Assembly: GCF_000015825.1 (NCBI RefSeq)
Contig: NC_009051.1
Span: 1,668,695-1,732,694 of the forward strand
Length of the DNA stretch: 64,000 bases
From: Methanoculleus marisnigri JR1
Lineage (GTDB): Archaea > Halobacteriota > Methanomicrobia > Methanomicrobiales > Methanoculleaceae
Direction: 5' to 3'
Positions within the stretch are counted from its first letter, which is position 1, and each line of letters opens with the position of its first letter. Shown piece by piece: positions 24,040 to 31,915 of the stretch. The notes below the pieces were generated by a model. That model was not told the origin of the DNA and searched no databases. It saw only the letters and a program-made list of their open reading frames with translations. Made by a program: the position numbers and the translations under genes.

Positions 24040-24740
24040 GTCTCTTCGATTCCGAGATCTGGATCCAGTTGATGACCCTCATCGGGGAGGTCACGTTCTT
24101 CTTCATCCTCGGGATGGTGCTTGCCGCAATAGCCCTCGCGATCATCGCCGCCGCCTCGATCACCAGGGGCAAGTTCTACCTGCCGAGGATCCTGATACCC
24201 GGCATGGTCCTTCTTGAGGGGCTCGTGAAGGCGTTCTGCAAACTCCTCGGGCTGGACGACAAGGATCTCATCACGTTCTTCATAACGCTCCGGAACACCA
24301 TGAACACGAAGGCCTTCTCCGAGACACCCATCGAGCAGCGGGCGGTCTTCCTGCCCCAATGCCTGCGGTCGGCGCAATGTCCGGCGCACCTGACGCCGGA
24401 AGGCCTCAAATGCCGCAACTGCGGCCGTTGTTCGGTCGGGGAGAACGCGGAGTGGCTTGAGAAACTCGGGTACCGGGTATTCATCGTCCCGGGCTCGACG
24501 TTCATCAAACGGATGGTCAAGAAGTATCACCCGCGGGCGATCATCGGCGTCGGCTGCCTCATGGAAGTAAAAGACGGGATCGATATGTCCGATCGGATAG
24601 GGATCATCGCTATCGGCGTCGTGAACGTAAAAGACGGGTGCGTGGAGACGATAGCGGACTGGACCGCGGTGAGAGATACCGCCCTGCTCGGCATCAAACC
24701 CCCGTCAGGTTCCGTAGACTTTCACGGCCCTGCCGAATAG
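24036..24740 (+). CDS. DUF116 membrane protein
   Basis: The 234-residue product has a hydrophobic N-terminal region with one or two helices (about 8-45), then a soluble domain with a Cys set CLRSAQCPAHLTPEGLKCRNCGRC, probably a metal or Fe-S site, and GVGCLMEVKDGIDM farther on. This is the DUF116 layout found mainly in anaerobes and methanogens; function unknown. It is coupled to mtnA. Its 3' end overlaps the convergent bactofilin-like gene by 36 bases. Confidence 0.85.
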   Translation: MSLFDSEIWIQLMTLIGEVTFFFILGMVLAAIALAIIAAASITRGKFYLPRILIPGMVLLEGLVKAFCKLLGLDDKDLITFFITLRNTMNTKAFSETPIEQRAVFLPQCLRSAQCPAHLTPEGLKCRNCGRCSVGENAEWLEKLGYRVFIVPGSTFIKRMVKKYHPRAIIGVGCLMEVKDGIDMSDRIGIIAIGVVNVKDGCVETIADWTAVRDTALLGIKPPSGSVDFHGPAE

Positions 24741-25115
24741 ACGCTCGCTCGTGACCTTGCCGTAGACGAAGATCGTCTCGTCGCTGTTCACGGCACCGAC
24801 ATCGACCCCGGGTCGGAGGGTGACGTTGCCCCCCGCCTTGATCGAATGGAGGCTCGCGTTGTCGCAGATGGTGGCGGTCTCCAGAACCCTGACTGGCCCT
24901 TTTATCTTGGCGTCATGGCCGACGACGATGCTCTCGGCCTCGACGAACCCGCCGACCGTCGAGCCGGGTCCGAGTTCGAGGCGGCCGGCAACGACCATGT
25001 TGCCCCAGATGTGCGTCTCGGGAGGGGTGATGAAATTCCCATCTATCTTCACGTTTCCGTCAAAAAAGGAACCTTTCGGTGCTATATACGTGTCCCCGTG
25101 CCGGTAAACTTTCAT
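24705..25115 (-). CDS. Bactofilin-like polymer-forming protein
   Basis: The 136-residue product is built of repeating beta turns (GNVKIDGNFITPPETHIWGNMVVAGRLELGPGSTVGGFVEAESIVVGHDAKIKGPV...), a right-handed beta-helix pattern seen in bactofilin and related polymer-forming proteins. There is no transmembrane segment. A cytoskeletal or scaffold role is family inference. Upstream of its start comes a run of repeat elements. Confidence 0.75.
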   Translation of the reverse strand: MKVYRHGDTYIAPKGSFFDGNVKIDGNFITPPETHIWGNMVVAGRLELGPGSTVGGFVEAESIVVGHDAKIKGPVRVLETATICDNASLHSIKAGGNVTLRPGVDVGAVNSDETIFVYGKVTSERLFGRAVKVYGT

Positions 25116-25229
25116 GAAGATCTCCTGAATAACAGCTCGGCCCGTAACCAGATAAAATTATCAGTGCACAATTCTGGACATTGGAAGGGAGGATATTTTT
25201 TTTGCCGGTTCCTATCCGCCGGACACTAC
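25116..25229. other. Upstream region of the bactofilin-like gene
   Basis: About 110 bases with AT-rich tracts (GATAAAATTATC at about 25153 and ATATTTTTTTTG at about 25193) likely holding the promoter of the minus-strand gene. No gene. Confidence 0.4.
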
Positions 25230-25292
25230 TCACCCCGCCGGCCAGGGCCGGAGGCAATGCGTGGCGATAGCCAGGGGAAAGCCGTCCCGGGG
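25230..25292 (+). mobile_element. Right-end fragment of a composite foldback element
   Basis: CACCCCGCCGGCCAGGGCCGG...GCAATGCGTGGCGATAG followed by GAAAGCCGT matches the right arm and right terminus of the other copies. The rest of that copy is missing. It is followed by the linker GGAGCGGGCCGGGAC also found between copies A and B. Confidence 0.65.
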
Positions 25293-25332
25293 GAGCGGGC
25301 CGGGACTCCACCCTTTTCCAGTGCCTTCCCAT

Positions 25333-25564
25333 CCAGTGGACCGTGATGGACATCGCCATTGGGGGAGGGGCCGACAGGGAGTGCGATGTTCCGACAGGAA
25401 CGGAGCTCGACCACCGTCAGGTGGGGAGGGGGAGCATCCCCCTCCCCTGTCTCTATCGCGTAAGGCTCTATCGATAGCCCCCACCCCGCCCGGCCTTCGG
25501 CCTCCTCCCCCGCCCCAAGGGGCGGGGGCAGTGCGTGAGGATATCCACAGAAAGCCGTGTACGG
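25333..25564 (+). mobile_element. Composite foldback (MITE-like) element, copy D
   Basis: The left end GTGGACCGTGATGGACATCGCC is shared almost exactly with copy E. Inside are GTTCC-GACA-GGAAC (flanks GTGCGAT and GGAGC) and CCACC-GTCA-GGTGG, then GGGGAGGGGGAGC...CCCCCTCCCC and TGTCTCTATC. The right arm is GGCCTTCGGCC and CCGCCCCAAGGGGCGGGGGC, and the right end GTGCGTGAGGATATCC is followed by GAAAGCCGTG. This is the most compact complete copy, about 230 bases. Confidence 0.75.
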
Positions 25565-25589
25565 TTCTTCCCCAGGTTCTCCCCGTGCA

Positions 25590-26000
25590 GTGGACCGTGA
25601 TGGACATCGCCATTGGGGAGTGCGACTGGTCGAAGGGTGCGACGGACAACGTCCGGAGCTTAAGAAGACGCGGAAGCGTCTTCGAGCAGGAGCATGAGAA
25701 GAACGAAGTTCTTCGAGAGGCCGACGCGGAGTGCGATGTTCCGACAGGAACGGAGCACGAGAAGCCGTTAGGCTTTGAGGTGCGAGCGAAGCGAGCGTGA
25801 GCACCGTTAGGTGCGATTTGCGACGTTCCGAAGCGCGATGGTTCGTAAGAACCGGAGCGTGAGCACCGCAGGTGCGATTTGCGACGTTCCGAAGCGCGAT
25901 GGTTCGTAAGAACCGGAGCGTGAGCACCGCAGGTGCGAAGGAACGGAGCTCGACCACCGTCAGGTGGGGGGCACCATCCCCCCTCCCCTGTTTCTATCCA
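25590..26000 (+). mobile_element. Composite foldback element, copy E, with the longest hairpin array and no right end
   Basis: The left end is nearly identical to copy D. The array holds at least ten stem-loops: CGGAC-AAC-GTCCG, AAGACGC-GGAA-GCGTCTT, AAGAAC-GAA-GTTCTT, GTTCC-GACA-GGAAC, AAGCC-GTTA-GGCTT, CACC-GTTA-GGTG, two of GGTTC-GTAA-GAACC, two of CACC-GCA-GGTG and CCACC-GTCA-GGTGG. The G/C palindrome and TGTTTCTATCC follow at about 25966-25999, but no right terminus is seen before the UbiA-type gene ends at 26065. Confidence 0.75.
25798..25938 (+). repeat. Tandem 61-62 bp duplication inside the hairpin array
   Basis: A block beginning TGAGCACCG and running through TTGCGACGTTCCGAAGCG and GGTTCGTAAGAACC to the next TGAGCACCG occurs at 25798 and again at 25860, with a third partial start at 25921. 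The copies differ essentially only in the loop of the first hairpin (GTTA against GCA), showing recent duplication of two to three hairpin units as a block. Confidence 0.85.
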
Positions 26001-26064
26001 TCCCGGATATCAATAGTCCCCAATCCAGCCGGATGAAAATATTGAAATACTGAAGTTCCCCCGA

Positions 26065-26904
26065 TCATATCACCGCGGCAATCGCAAAGACCGCAAGCGC
26101 GGCGAACATACCTGCTCGCAGGATCGACGTCGCATTTGACTCCCGGACGCAGCCCGGCGTCGTGCATGAAAGACCCCGGAAGGCCCCGAAGAGGATGACG
26201 AGATCCACGACCGCGATGCCAGCGAGATAAAAGAGGCCCCACCAGTCGCCGAAGGGGAGAAGGCTTGCCGCAACGGCGCCGCAGGCGCAGGCGAACGCGA
26301 ATATTCCCGTCTTCCGGACGCCGACGATCATGGGAAGGGTGCGTGCGCCTCCCGCCGCATCCCCGTCGACGTCTTCCGCATCCTTTAGAAGTTCCCGTGC
26401 GATGGTCGCGAGGAACGTGATCGCCGCGAGCGAGAGGTTCCGGACGAGCCCCTCGATGCCCGCAAACGCTCCGCCGAAGAGGAAGACGCTCCCCGCCAGG
26501 TAGGCGACAGCCACGTTGCCGAGGACGGGGGTGCGCTTCAGCCGGACAGCGTATACGATGAGGATGACTGAATTTATGATGGCGATCGCAAGGCAGAGGG
26601 TCGTCGTCAGGGTGGCAATCGCGATGCCCCCGACAAAGAGCGCCGCTGCATACGCCCTTGCACCGGCAAGGCTGATATCTCCTGCCGGTATGGGACGGTC
26701 GGGGCGGTTGATCCGGTCGATCTCAACGTCGCGGACATCGTTGATGACGTTCCCGCCGGCGGTGATGAGCGCGACGATCACGGCGAGCAGGAGCGACGGC
26801 GGCGTGAGCGTCCCGGTGGCGATGAGATAGCCGATGAGCGCGGTAAGGCCGGCAACGACGGCGTTGTGCGGACGGGTAATCCGGATGAATGCGGAGACAC
26901 TCAT
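26065..26904 (-). CDS. Digeranylgeranylglyceryl phosphate synthase (UbiA prenyltransferase)
   Basis: The product from ATG 26904 has 279 residues and eight or nine membrane helices. The two Asp-rich motifs are NDVRDVEIDRINRPDRPIPAG and ELLKDAEDVDGDAAGG, the prenyl-diphosphate/Mg sites. It attaches the second geranylgeranyl chain to geranylgeranylglyceryl phosphate in archaeal membrane lipid synthesis. The frame is open farther upstream across the tRNA, but a TATA-like TTATTTAT about 30 bases before 26904 supports this start. Confidence 0.9.
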   Translation of the reverse strand: MSVSAFIRITRPHNAVVAGLTALIGYLIATGTLTPPSLLLAVIVALITAGGNVINDVRDVEIDRINRPDRPIPAGDISLAGARAYAAALFVGGIAIATLTTTLCLAIAIINSVILIVYAVRLKRTPVLGNVAVAYLAGSVFLFGGAFAGIEGLVRNLSLAAITFLATIARELLKDAEDVDGDAAGGARTLPMIVGVRKTGIFAFACACGAVAASLLPFGDWWGLFYLAGIAVVDLVILFGAFRGLSCTTPGCVRESNATSILRAGMFAALAVFAIAAVI

Positions 26905-26978
26905 TCTCGAAGAGTTAGGTTCTCGGGGGGAGGATAAATAACCAGAGGATTCGTCCGGAGCAGAATTGAGAGAAACAG

Positions 26979-27053
26979 CGGGCTTGGGGGGATTTGAACC
27001 CCCGGCATTCAGCTTAGGAGGCTGACGCCATGTCCGGGCTAGGCCACAAGCCC
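26979..27053 (-). tRNA. tRNA-Arg (CCT)
   Basis: Minus strand, 75 bases: acceptor GGGCTTG/CAAGCCC with discriminator G, anticodon arm TCAGC-CTCCTAA-GCTGA giving anticodon CCT, and T arm CGGGGGTTCAAATCCCCC. No intron and no encoded CCA. It lies between the prenyltransferase gene and the divergent trm1. Confidence 0.96.
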
Positions 27054-27122
27054 ATACTTCGGAGTAAAAGTATTGCTCATGAGAAGGTATAAGGGTATCG
27101 AGCATCCACCTTTTCGGGAAGC

Positions 27123-28238
27123 ATGGACGTTGTCGAGGTTACCGAAGGGAGAACCAGGTTTTTCGTATCCAGACAGGATCCTCACCTCCAGTTCCCGCCG
27201 GGAAGCGGCCAGGTCTTTTACAACTCGCGCATGGAGATGAACCGGGACGCCACCGTCCTCCTGCTCTCCGTTCTGCGCCCGGAGAGTTACCTCGACGCGA
27301 TGGGCGCATCCGGCGTGCGGGGGCTAAGGGTGGCGCACGAGGTCGGGATACCGGTGACGATCAACGACTGGAACGCGAAAGCGGTCGATCTTGCCCGGCA
27401 GAACGTGGAGGCGCTGGGTCTCGTCGCCGAGGTGACCCACGGGGATGCGAACGTGCTGATGAGCGGGAGAACGTTCGATGCCGTCGACCTCGATCCATTC
27501 GGGACGCCGGCGCCGTTCGTCGACTCCGCGGCACGGAGCGCCGGGAATTACCTCTTCGTCACCGCCACCGACACCGCGCCGCTCTGCGGGGCGCACCTGA
27601 AGGCAGGCATGCGCCGCTACTTCTCCCGGCCCCGGAACACCGAGTACCACGCCGAGGTCGGCCTCCGGACGCTGATGGGATTCGTGGTGCGCGAGGTGAT
27701 CAAGTACGACCGCGGGGTGGAACCGCTCTTCTGCTACGCGCACGAGCACTTCCACCGCCTGCATCTCCGGCTCCGCTACGGGGCGGCGGCGGCCGACCGG
27801 GCGCTTGCGCGGATCGGCTACGTGATGCAGTGTCCAAACTGCCTCTACCGCTCGGAACAGACCGGAATGCTCCCCGAACCGGAAGAGTGCCCGCTCTGCA
27901 GCGCGGCCCTCGTGCCGGTCGGCCCGCTCTGGACGGGGGGGATCAACGACGATGCGACGCTTGCCGCGATGCAGGAAGCCCTGCCGTCGGTCACGGCCGG
28001 AACCGGAGCGCGGATCGGCCGGCTGCTCGCGACCTGCCGGCAGGAACTCGATACGTCGAGCCACTACGACTACCACGTCATTGCAAAACGCCTGCGGGTT
28101 TCTCCCGGCAGGATCGAGACGGTCATCGAGCGGCTTGTAGCCCTCGGCTACCGGGCGAGTCGCGCGCACTACTCCGGCACCGCCCTCAAGACCGATGCGC
28201 CGCTCCCGGTCCTCGAAAAAGTGGTCAGCGGCGGGTGA
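27123..28238 (+). CDS. trm1: tRNA (guanine-26 N2)-dimethyltransferase
   Basis: The 371-residue product adds one or two methyl groups to G26 of tRNAs. The N-terminal part has EGRTRFFVSRQDPHLQFPPG and NSRMEMNRD, then a SAM-binding Rossmann domain (GASGVRGLRVAHEV, NDWNAKAVDLARQNVEALGL, VDLDPFGTPAPFVDSAARSA). The C-terminal zinc site is CPNCLYRSEQTGMLPEPEECPLC. It neighbours a tRNA gene, and its 3' end overlaps the convergent GTPase gene by 14 bases. Confidence 0.96.
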   Translation: MDVVEVTEGRTRFFVSRQDPHLQFPPGSGQVFYNSRMEMNRDATVLLLSVLRPESYLDAMGASGVRGLRVAHEVGIPVTINDWNAKAVDLARQNVEALGLVAEVTHGDANVLMSGRTFDAVDLDPFGTPAPFVDSAARSAGNYLFVTATDTAPLCGAHLKAGMRRYFSRPRNTEYHAEVGLRTLMGFVVREVIKYDRGVEPLFCYAHEHFHRLHLRLRYGAAAADRALARIGYVMQCPNCLYRSEQTGMLPEPEECPLCSAALVPVGPLWTGGINDDATLAAMQEALPSVTAGTGARIGRLLATCRQELDTSSHYDYHVIAKRLRVSPGRIETVIERLVALGYRASRAHYSGTALKTDAPLPVLEKVVSGG

Positions 28239-29340
28239 CGACGGTGAGGACGTCCCCGTCCGCGAGTTTGTGGGTGAGGCCGACACGCTGCGCGTCGTGT
28301 TTGGCCGATTCGCCCCAGACCTTCGCGTAGCGGAACTTGTCCGCAAAGTCCCGGTGAAGGCGATTGCAGACGTCCTCGACCGTTGCCGGGCTCCGGATGA
28401 TCAGCGGCTCGTCCATATCCGCGGGGCCGCCGACCGGCTTTAAGTAGACCCGCATGAACCCCAGGTTATCGAAGATGGCGTCTTTTAAGTCTTCGATGCG
28501 GTAGCCGCTGTGCGCCGAGACCATGATGGGGGGCTCGCCGAACCGTTCGGTCAGTTCTTCCTCGATACCCGCCCGGGTCTTTTCGTCCACGAGATCGACC
28601 TTGTTGACCGCGATGAAGGCCGGGACGTAGACCCGGTTCCCGATCATCGCGTCAATGAAGTCGTCCTGGCTGACTTCGTTCCGTATCAGGACATCGGCGT
28701 TGACGATCTTGTTCTCCGCGAGGATCGAGCGGATCTCCTCGACATCAAGGTCGACGGCGCCGACGGTGTTCAGCCGGATACCGCCGTTCCCGGCCTTCTT
28801 GATGGTGATATCGGGTTTAGGGCGGTTGATCCGGATACCGGCGTCGTGGAGCTCGCGGAGAAGGACGTCCGTATGCTTCTCGTTGAAGACGTCGACCAGA
28901 ACAAGGATCAGGTCGGCGCTCCGGACGACGGCGATGACCTCTTTCCCGCGGCCCTTGCCCATGGCGGCGCCGGCGATCAGGCCGGGGATATCCAGGACCT
29001 GGATCTTCGCGCCCCGGTGCTCCATCGAGCCCGGGATGACGGAGACAGTCGTGAAGGCATAGGCCGCCGTCGCGCTGATATCATCACCGGTAAGCCTGTT
29101 GAGCAGCGTACTCTTTCCGACGGACGGGAAGCCGACCAGGACAACGGTAGCGTCCCCCGACTTCTTCACGGAGTAGCCCTCGCCCCCTCCGGCGGAGGCC
29201 ATGGCCCGGGCTACTGCATCGTCACGGATCTTCGCGAGTTTCGCCTTGAGGCGGCCGATATGCTTGGAGGTCGCCTTGTTGTACGGGGTATTCTTGAGTT
29301 CGTCCTCTATTTCCCGTATCTGCTCTTCGACACTGCTCAT
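28225..29340 (-). CDS. DRG-type Obg-family GTPase with TGS domain
   Basis: The 371-residue product starts with a basic helical arm (NTPYNKATSKHIGRLKAKLAKIRDD). The G domain has GFPSVGKSTLL (G1), VLDIPGLI (G3) and VNKVD (G4). An inserted helical region carries NRPKPDITIKKAGNGGI, and a TGS domain forms the C terminus (LKPVGGPADMDEPLIIR...ADGDVLTVV). This is the archaeal counterpart of eukaryotic DRG GTPases linked to ribosome function. Single gene with its own upstream region. Confidence 0.94.
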   Translation of the reverse strand: MSSVEEQIREIEDELKNTPYNKATSKHIGRLKAKLAKIRDDAVARAMASAGGGEGYSVKKSGDATVVLVGFPSVGKSTLLNRLTGDDISATAAYAFTTVSVIPGSMEHRGAKIQVLDIPGLIAGAAMGKGRGKEVIAVVRSADLILVLVDVFNEKHTDVLLRELHDAGIRINRPKPDITIKKAGNGGIRLNTVGAVDLDVEEIRSILAENKIVNADVLIRNEVSQDDFIDAMIGNRVYVPAFIAVNKVDLVDEKTRAGIEEELTERFGEPPIMVSAHSGYRIEDLKDAIFDNLGFMRVYLKPVGGPADMDEPLIIRSPATVEDVCNRLHRDFADKFRYAKVWGESAKHDAQRVGLTHKLADGDVLTVVTRR

Positions 29341-29528
29341 TGCTGCCGATACACGTATGCTGGGAAGCTACTTATGGGTGTCTGTGATGAAAATCACGAA
29401 GCGTTGGGAAAATTCCGGCCCGTACAGGGTTTAGATTGTCCGGCCGCCGGCATGACCGGAGAAGGCGGAGCGCAAGACATGTTTAAATATGATAAAGGTC
29501 AATAATTTAGAGCACGTTGGTGCAATGC

Positions 29529-29603
29529 GCTGCTATAGTGTAGACCGGCCAATCATGCAGGACTCTCACTCCTGCGACTGGGGTTCGAATCCCCATAGCA
29601 GCA
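29529..29603 (+). tRNA. tRNA-Glu (CTC)
   Basis: 75 bases: acceptor GCTGCTA/TAGCAGC with discriminator A, anticodon arm CAGGA-CTCTCAC-TCCTG giving anticodon CTC, T arm TGGGGTTCGAATCCCCA. A TATA-like GTTTAAATATG about 40-50 bases upstream (29479-29489) is the likely promoter. No intron. Confidence 0.96.
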
Positions 29604-29661
29604 TACTGTTCTAAGGGCAAACGCCCACTTCTGCACCACTACCCGAGATAGAGACGATTCC

Positions 29662-30870
29662 ATGCACCACTCCCCCGCCAGTGACCGGCCGACCCAGCAA
29701 TACCTCGGGGACCGCGGTCTCATCGTCCTGATTGCTCTCCTCTCCGCCTTCGTCCCGCTCTCGACCGATCTCTACCTCCCCGCCTTGCCCGGCATGGGAG
29801 ACTACTTCGGCGTCTCCGCCACCCTCACCAACCTGACCCTGATCCTCTTCTTTCTCTTCTTCAGCCTCGGGCTGCTCTTCTGGGGGCCGCTCTCCGACAG
29901 GTACGGGCGACGGCCCGTCCTGCTCGTCGGACTGGCCCTCTACATCGCCGCAAGCGCCGGTTGCGCGGTATCGTGGGAGATCTGGCATCTCATCGCCTTC
30001 CGCATCCTCCAGGCCGTCGGCGGCAGCGCCGCCTCCGCGGTCGCTATGGCAATGGTCAAGGACGTCTACGACGGGCGAAAGAGGGAGTCGGTGCTCGCGC
30101 TCGTCCAGTCCATGGTCGTCATCTCGCCCGCCGTCGCTCCGGTCCTCGGGGCGTTCATGCTTCCCTACACATCGTGGCGGGGCCTCTTCGTGGCGCTCGC
30201 CATCATCGGCGTCGTCTCGATGGCCGGCGGCCTCCTCCTCCGGGAGACCATACCCTCGCGGTATAACGGCACCATGGCGCAGTCCGTCCGCCGGCTCGGG
30301 GTCGTGCTCAAAAACCCCGGTTTCACCTCGCTCCTCGTCGTATTCTCGCTCGTGAGCACCGCATCGCTCGCGTTCGTCTCCGCCTCGTCGTATATCTACC
30401 AGGACGCGTTCGGCCTCTCGGAGCAGTGGTACAGCTTCTACTTCGCCCTCAACGCCGTCGGCCTGATAGCGGGGCCGTTCCTCTACCTCTGGCTCTCCCG
30501 GCACGCGAGCCGCCGCTCGATCGTCGCGTCGGGGTTCGTCGTCATGATCGGTGCAGGCCTGCTCGTCTGCCTCTTCGGGGGTCTTGGCCCCCTGGCCTTT
30601 GCCCTTGCCCTCTTCCCGGCCTCGCTGATGGGGAGCGCCGTGCGGCCCGGAGGTGCGTTCCTGATGCTCGACCAGCAGAAGGAGGATACCGGCTCCGCAT
30701 CCGCCCTGATCAACTGCGCGGGCCTCGTCTTCGGCAGCGCCGGGATGGTTCTCGTCTTCCTCTTCGGGAACAGCCTGGTCTTCGGCCTCGGAGCGATCAA
30801 CGTGGCGGCCGGGGTTGCGTGTCTTTTAGGGTGGGCGGCGATCGGGAAGCGGGGGCTGGTGAGGTTCTGA
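29662..30870 (+). CDS. MFS drug-resistance transporter, Bcr/CflA type
   Basis: The 402-residue product has 12 predicted membrane helices. After DLYLPALPGM near helix 1, the loop between helices 2 and 3 carries GPLSDRYGRRPVLLVG, the major-facilitator motif A. The Bcr/CflA group exports chloramphenicol-like drugs, bicyclomycin or sulfonamides by proton antiport; the natural substrate here is unknown. The gene lies between a tRNA and a toxin-antitoxin pair, which fits an acquired accessory segment (inference). Confidence 0.88.
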   Translation: MHHSPASDRPTQQYLGDRGLIVLIALLSAFVPLSTDLYLPALPGMGDYFGVSATLTNLTLILFFLFFSLGLLFWGPLSDRYGRRPVLLVGLALYIAASAGCAVSWEIWHLIAFRILQAVGGSAASAVAMAMVKDVYDGRKRESVLALVQSMVVISPAVAPVLGAFMLPYTSWRGLFVALAIIGVVSMAGGLLLRETIPSRYNGTMAQSVRRLGVVLKNPGFTSLLVVFSLVSTASLAFVSASSYIYQDAFGLSEQWYSFYFALNAVGLIAGPFLYLWLSRHASRRSIVASGFVVMIGAGLLVCLFGGLGPLAFALALFPASLMGSAVRPGGAFLMLDQQKEDTGSASALINCAGLVFGSAGMVLVFLFGNSLVFGLGAINVAAGVACLLGWAAIGKRGLVRF

Positions 30871-30871
30871 A

Positions 30872-31024
30872 ATGATCCTGAAGTACACCCCACCGAAGAA
30901 GAAACTCTCTGAGATCCTCAAAGAATTCGGGCCGAACCCCGCGCTGGCCGCCTCGGTCGCGGAAGCCTCGCGTGAGATGAGAAGGTCTTCGATGCGAAAG
31001 GTCGACTTCGATGCCGACGCTTGA
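30872..31024 (+). CDS. VapB-type antitoxin (50 aa)
   Basis: A short frame from ATG 30872, one base after the transporter stop, encodes 50 residues: MILKYTPPKKKLSEILKEFG...ASREMRRSSMRKVDFDADA. It is basic and helical in the middle and ends with an acidic tail. It overlaps the PIN-domain toxin gene by 14 bases, the normal antitoxin-first arrangement. Assignment rests on position, size and overlap more than on a recognised DNA-binding fold. Confidence 0.7.
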   Translation: MILKYTPPKKKLSEILKEFGPNPALAASVAEASREMRRSSMRKVDFDADA

Positions 31025-31403
31025 CACCTCCCTGCTCGTCGACCTGATCCGGCACGACCCGGAGGCGATGAGAACACTCGCGGCGATGGAGCGGGAAGGG
31101 CTGCCGCTTGCAACCACGGCAATCAACGCCCTCGAACTCTACCGCGGCGCGTTCCTCTCGGCATCGGTGCAGGAGAACCTCCGGGGAGTCGAAGCGATCA
31201 TGAAGGCGCTGATCGAACTCCCGATCACCGACGAGACCTACCGGATCCTCGGTGCACTCGCTGCCGAACTTCAGGGAAGAGGCAGCCGAATCGGGGATTT
31301 CGACGAGGTGATCGATGCAATCACGCTCGCGGGCGACGGCGAGATCGTCACCCGGGACGATCACTTCACCCGCGTTCCGGGGCTGAAGGTCAGGACGTAT
31401 TAG
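31011..31403 (+). CDS. vapC: VapC-type PIN-domain ribonuclease toxin
   Basis: The 130-residue product is a single PIN domain with the acidic metal-binding set visible: Asp5 in LDTSLLVDL, Glu in NALELYRGA, Asp in RIGDFDEVIDA and Asp in IVTRDDHFTRV. VapC toxins cleave tRNA or rRNA until bound by their antitoxin. The pair is autonomous and may be horizontally acquired. Confidence 0.9.
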   Translation: MPTLDTSLLVDLIRHDPEAMRTLAAMEREGLPLATTAINALELYRGAFLSASVQENLRGVEAIMKALIELPITDETYRILGALAAELQGRGSRIGDFDEVIDAITLAGDGEIVTRDDHFTRVPGLKVRTY

Positions 31404-31771
31404 AGTCGGGCCGGGCATTATCTCCCCTTCACCGCCCCAGGCGCCTCCCGGGCAGCCCTTCCACACCTCCGAATCCCGGTCTTGAGCACCGGATGGGTGC
31501 CCTATGGATCAACGCTTCGATCCGCTCTATCACAACCGACGGAACCTGTCCCGAACAAGAGACCTGATGAAGGAACAGGTGTCCCGGCCCATTCCGGTCA
31601 TCCACACCCTGCGTTAAATGTTACTCGGACAGGTACGCCCCCGCCGGAACCTGCTGGAGATCCGGGAAGAATCTCCCTCCAATCCAGGCATTCCAGGAGC
31701 GTAACAGCGGTATCCTGAAGGCGGACAGAACCCCCAATCCCATTTGTCATGTAGAATCATTACAAAACCTA
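31404..31771. other. Intergenic region without recognisable gene
   Basis: About 370 bases after vapC. Open frames are short and lack coding character. A weak inverted pair AACCTGT/ACAGGTG around 31536-31582 is the only structure noted. Confidence 0.4.
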
Positions 31772-31915
31772 TAAAACAGATATGATACCACGCTGTAAGG
31801 TTCATACCGACCTATTGGTTTAGTTTTCCGGGAGACGGTTCATCTGTCAGGGAACACGAACTGCAAGATCATAGTGATGTTCGAGTAAAGATACTCAAGA
31901 GGTGAGGAGACAACC
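31772..31915 (+). promoter_or_regulatory. Promoter and long leader of the ADP-forming acyl-CoA synthetase gene
   Basis: CCTATAAAAC at about 31771-31780 is a good TATA box, giving a start near 31800 and a leader of about 115 bases, unusual in this window where many transcripts look leaderless. The leader ends with AAGAGGTGAGGAG, a strong ribosome-binding site before ATG 31916. Confidence 0.5.

Noticed and set aside
25798-25938. Possible CRISPR array because of regularly spaced near-identical repeats
   Set aside because: The repeats are contiguous 61-62 base blocks without unique spacers of constant length, and no cas gene is present (the Cas4-like nuclease at 51.6 kb is fused to a helicase).
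30872-31403. Integrative element between tRNA-Glu and the VapBC genes
   Set aside because: The transporter and toxin-antitoxin genes follow a tRNA, but no integrase and no repeat of the tRNA 3' end were found downstream.
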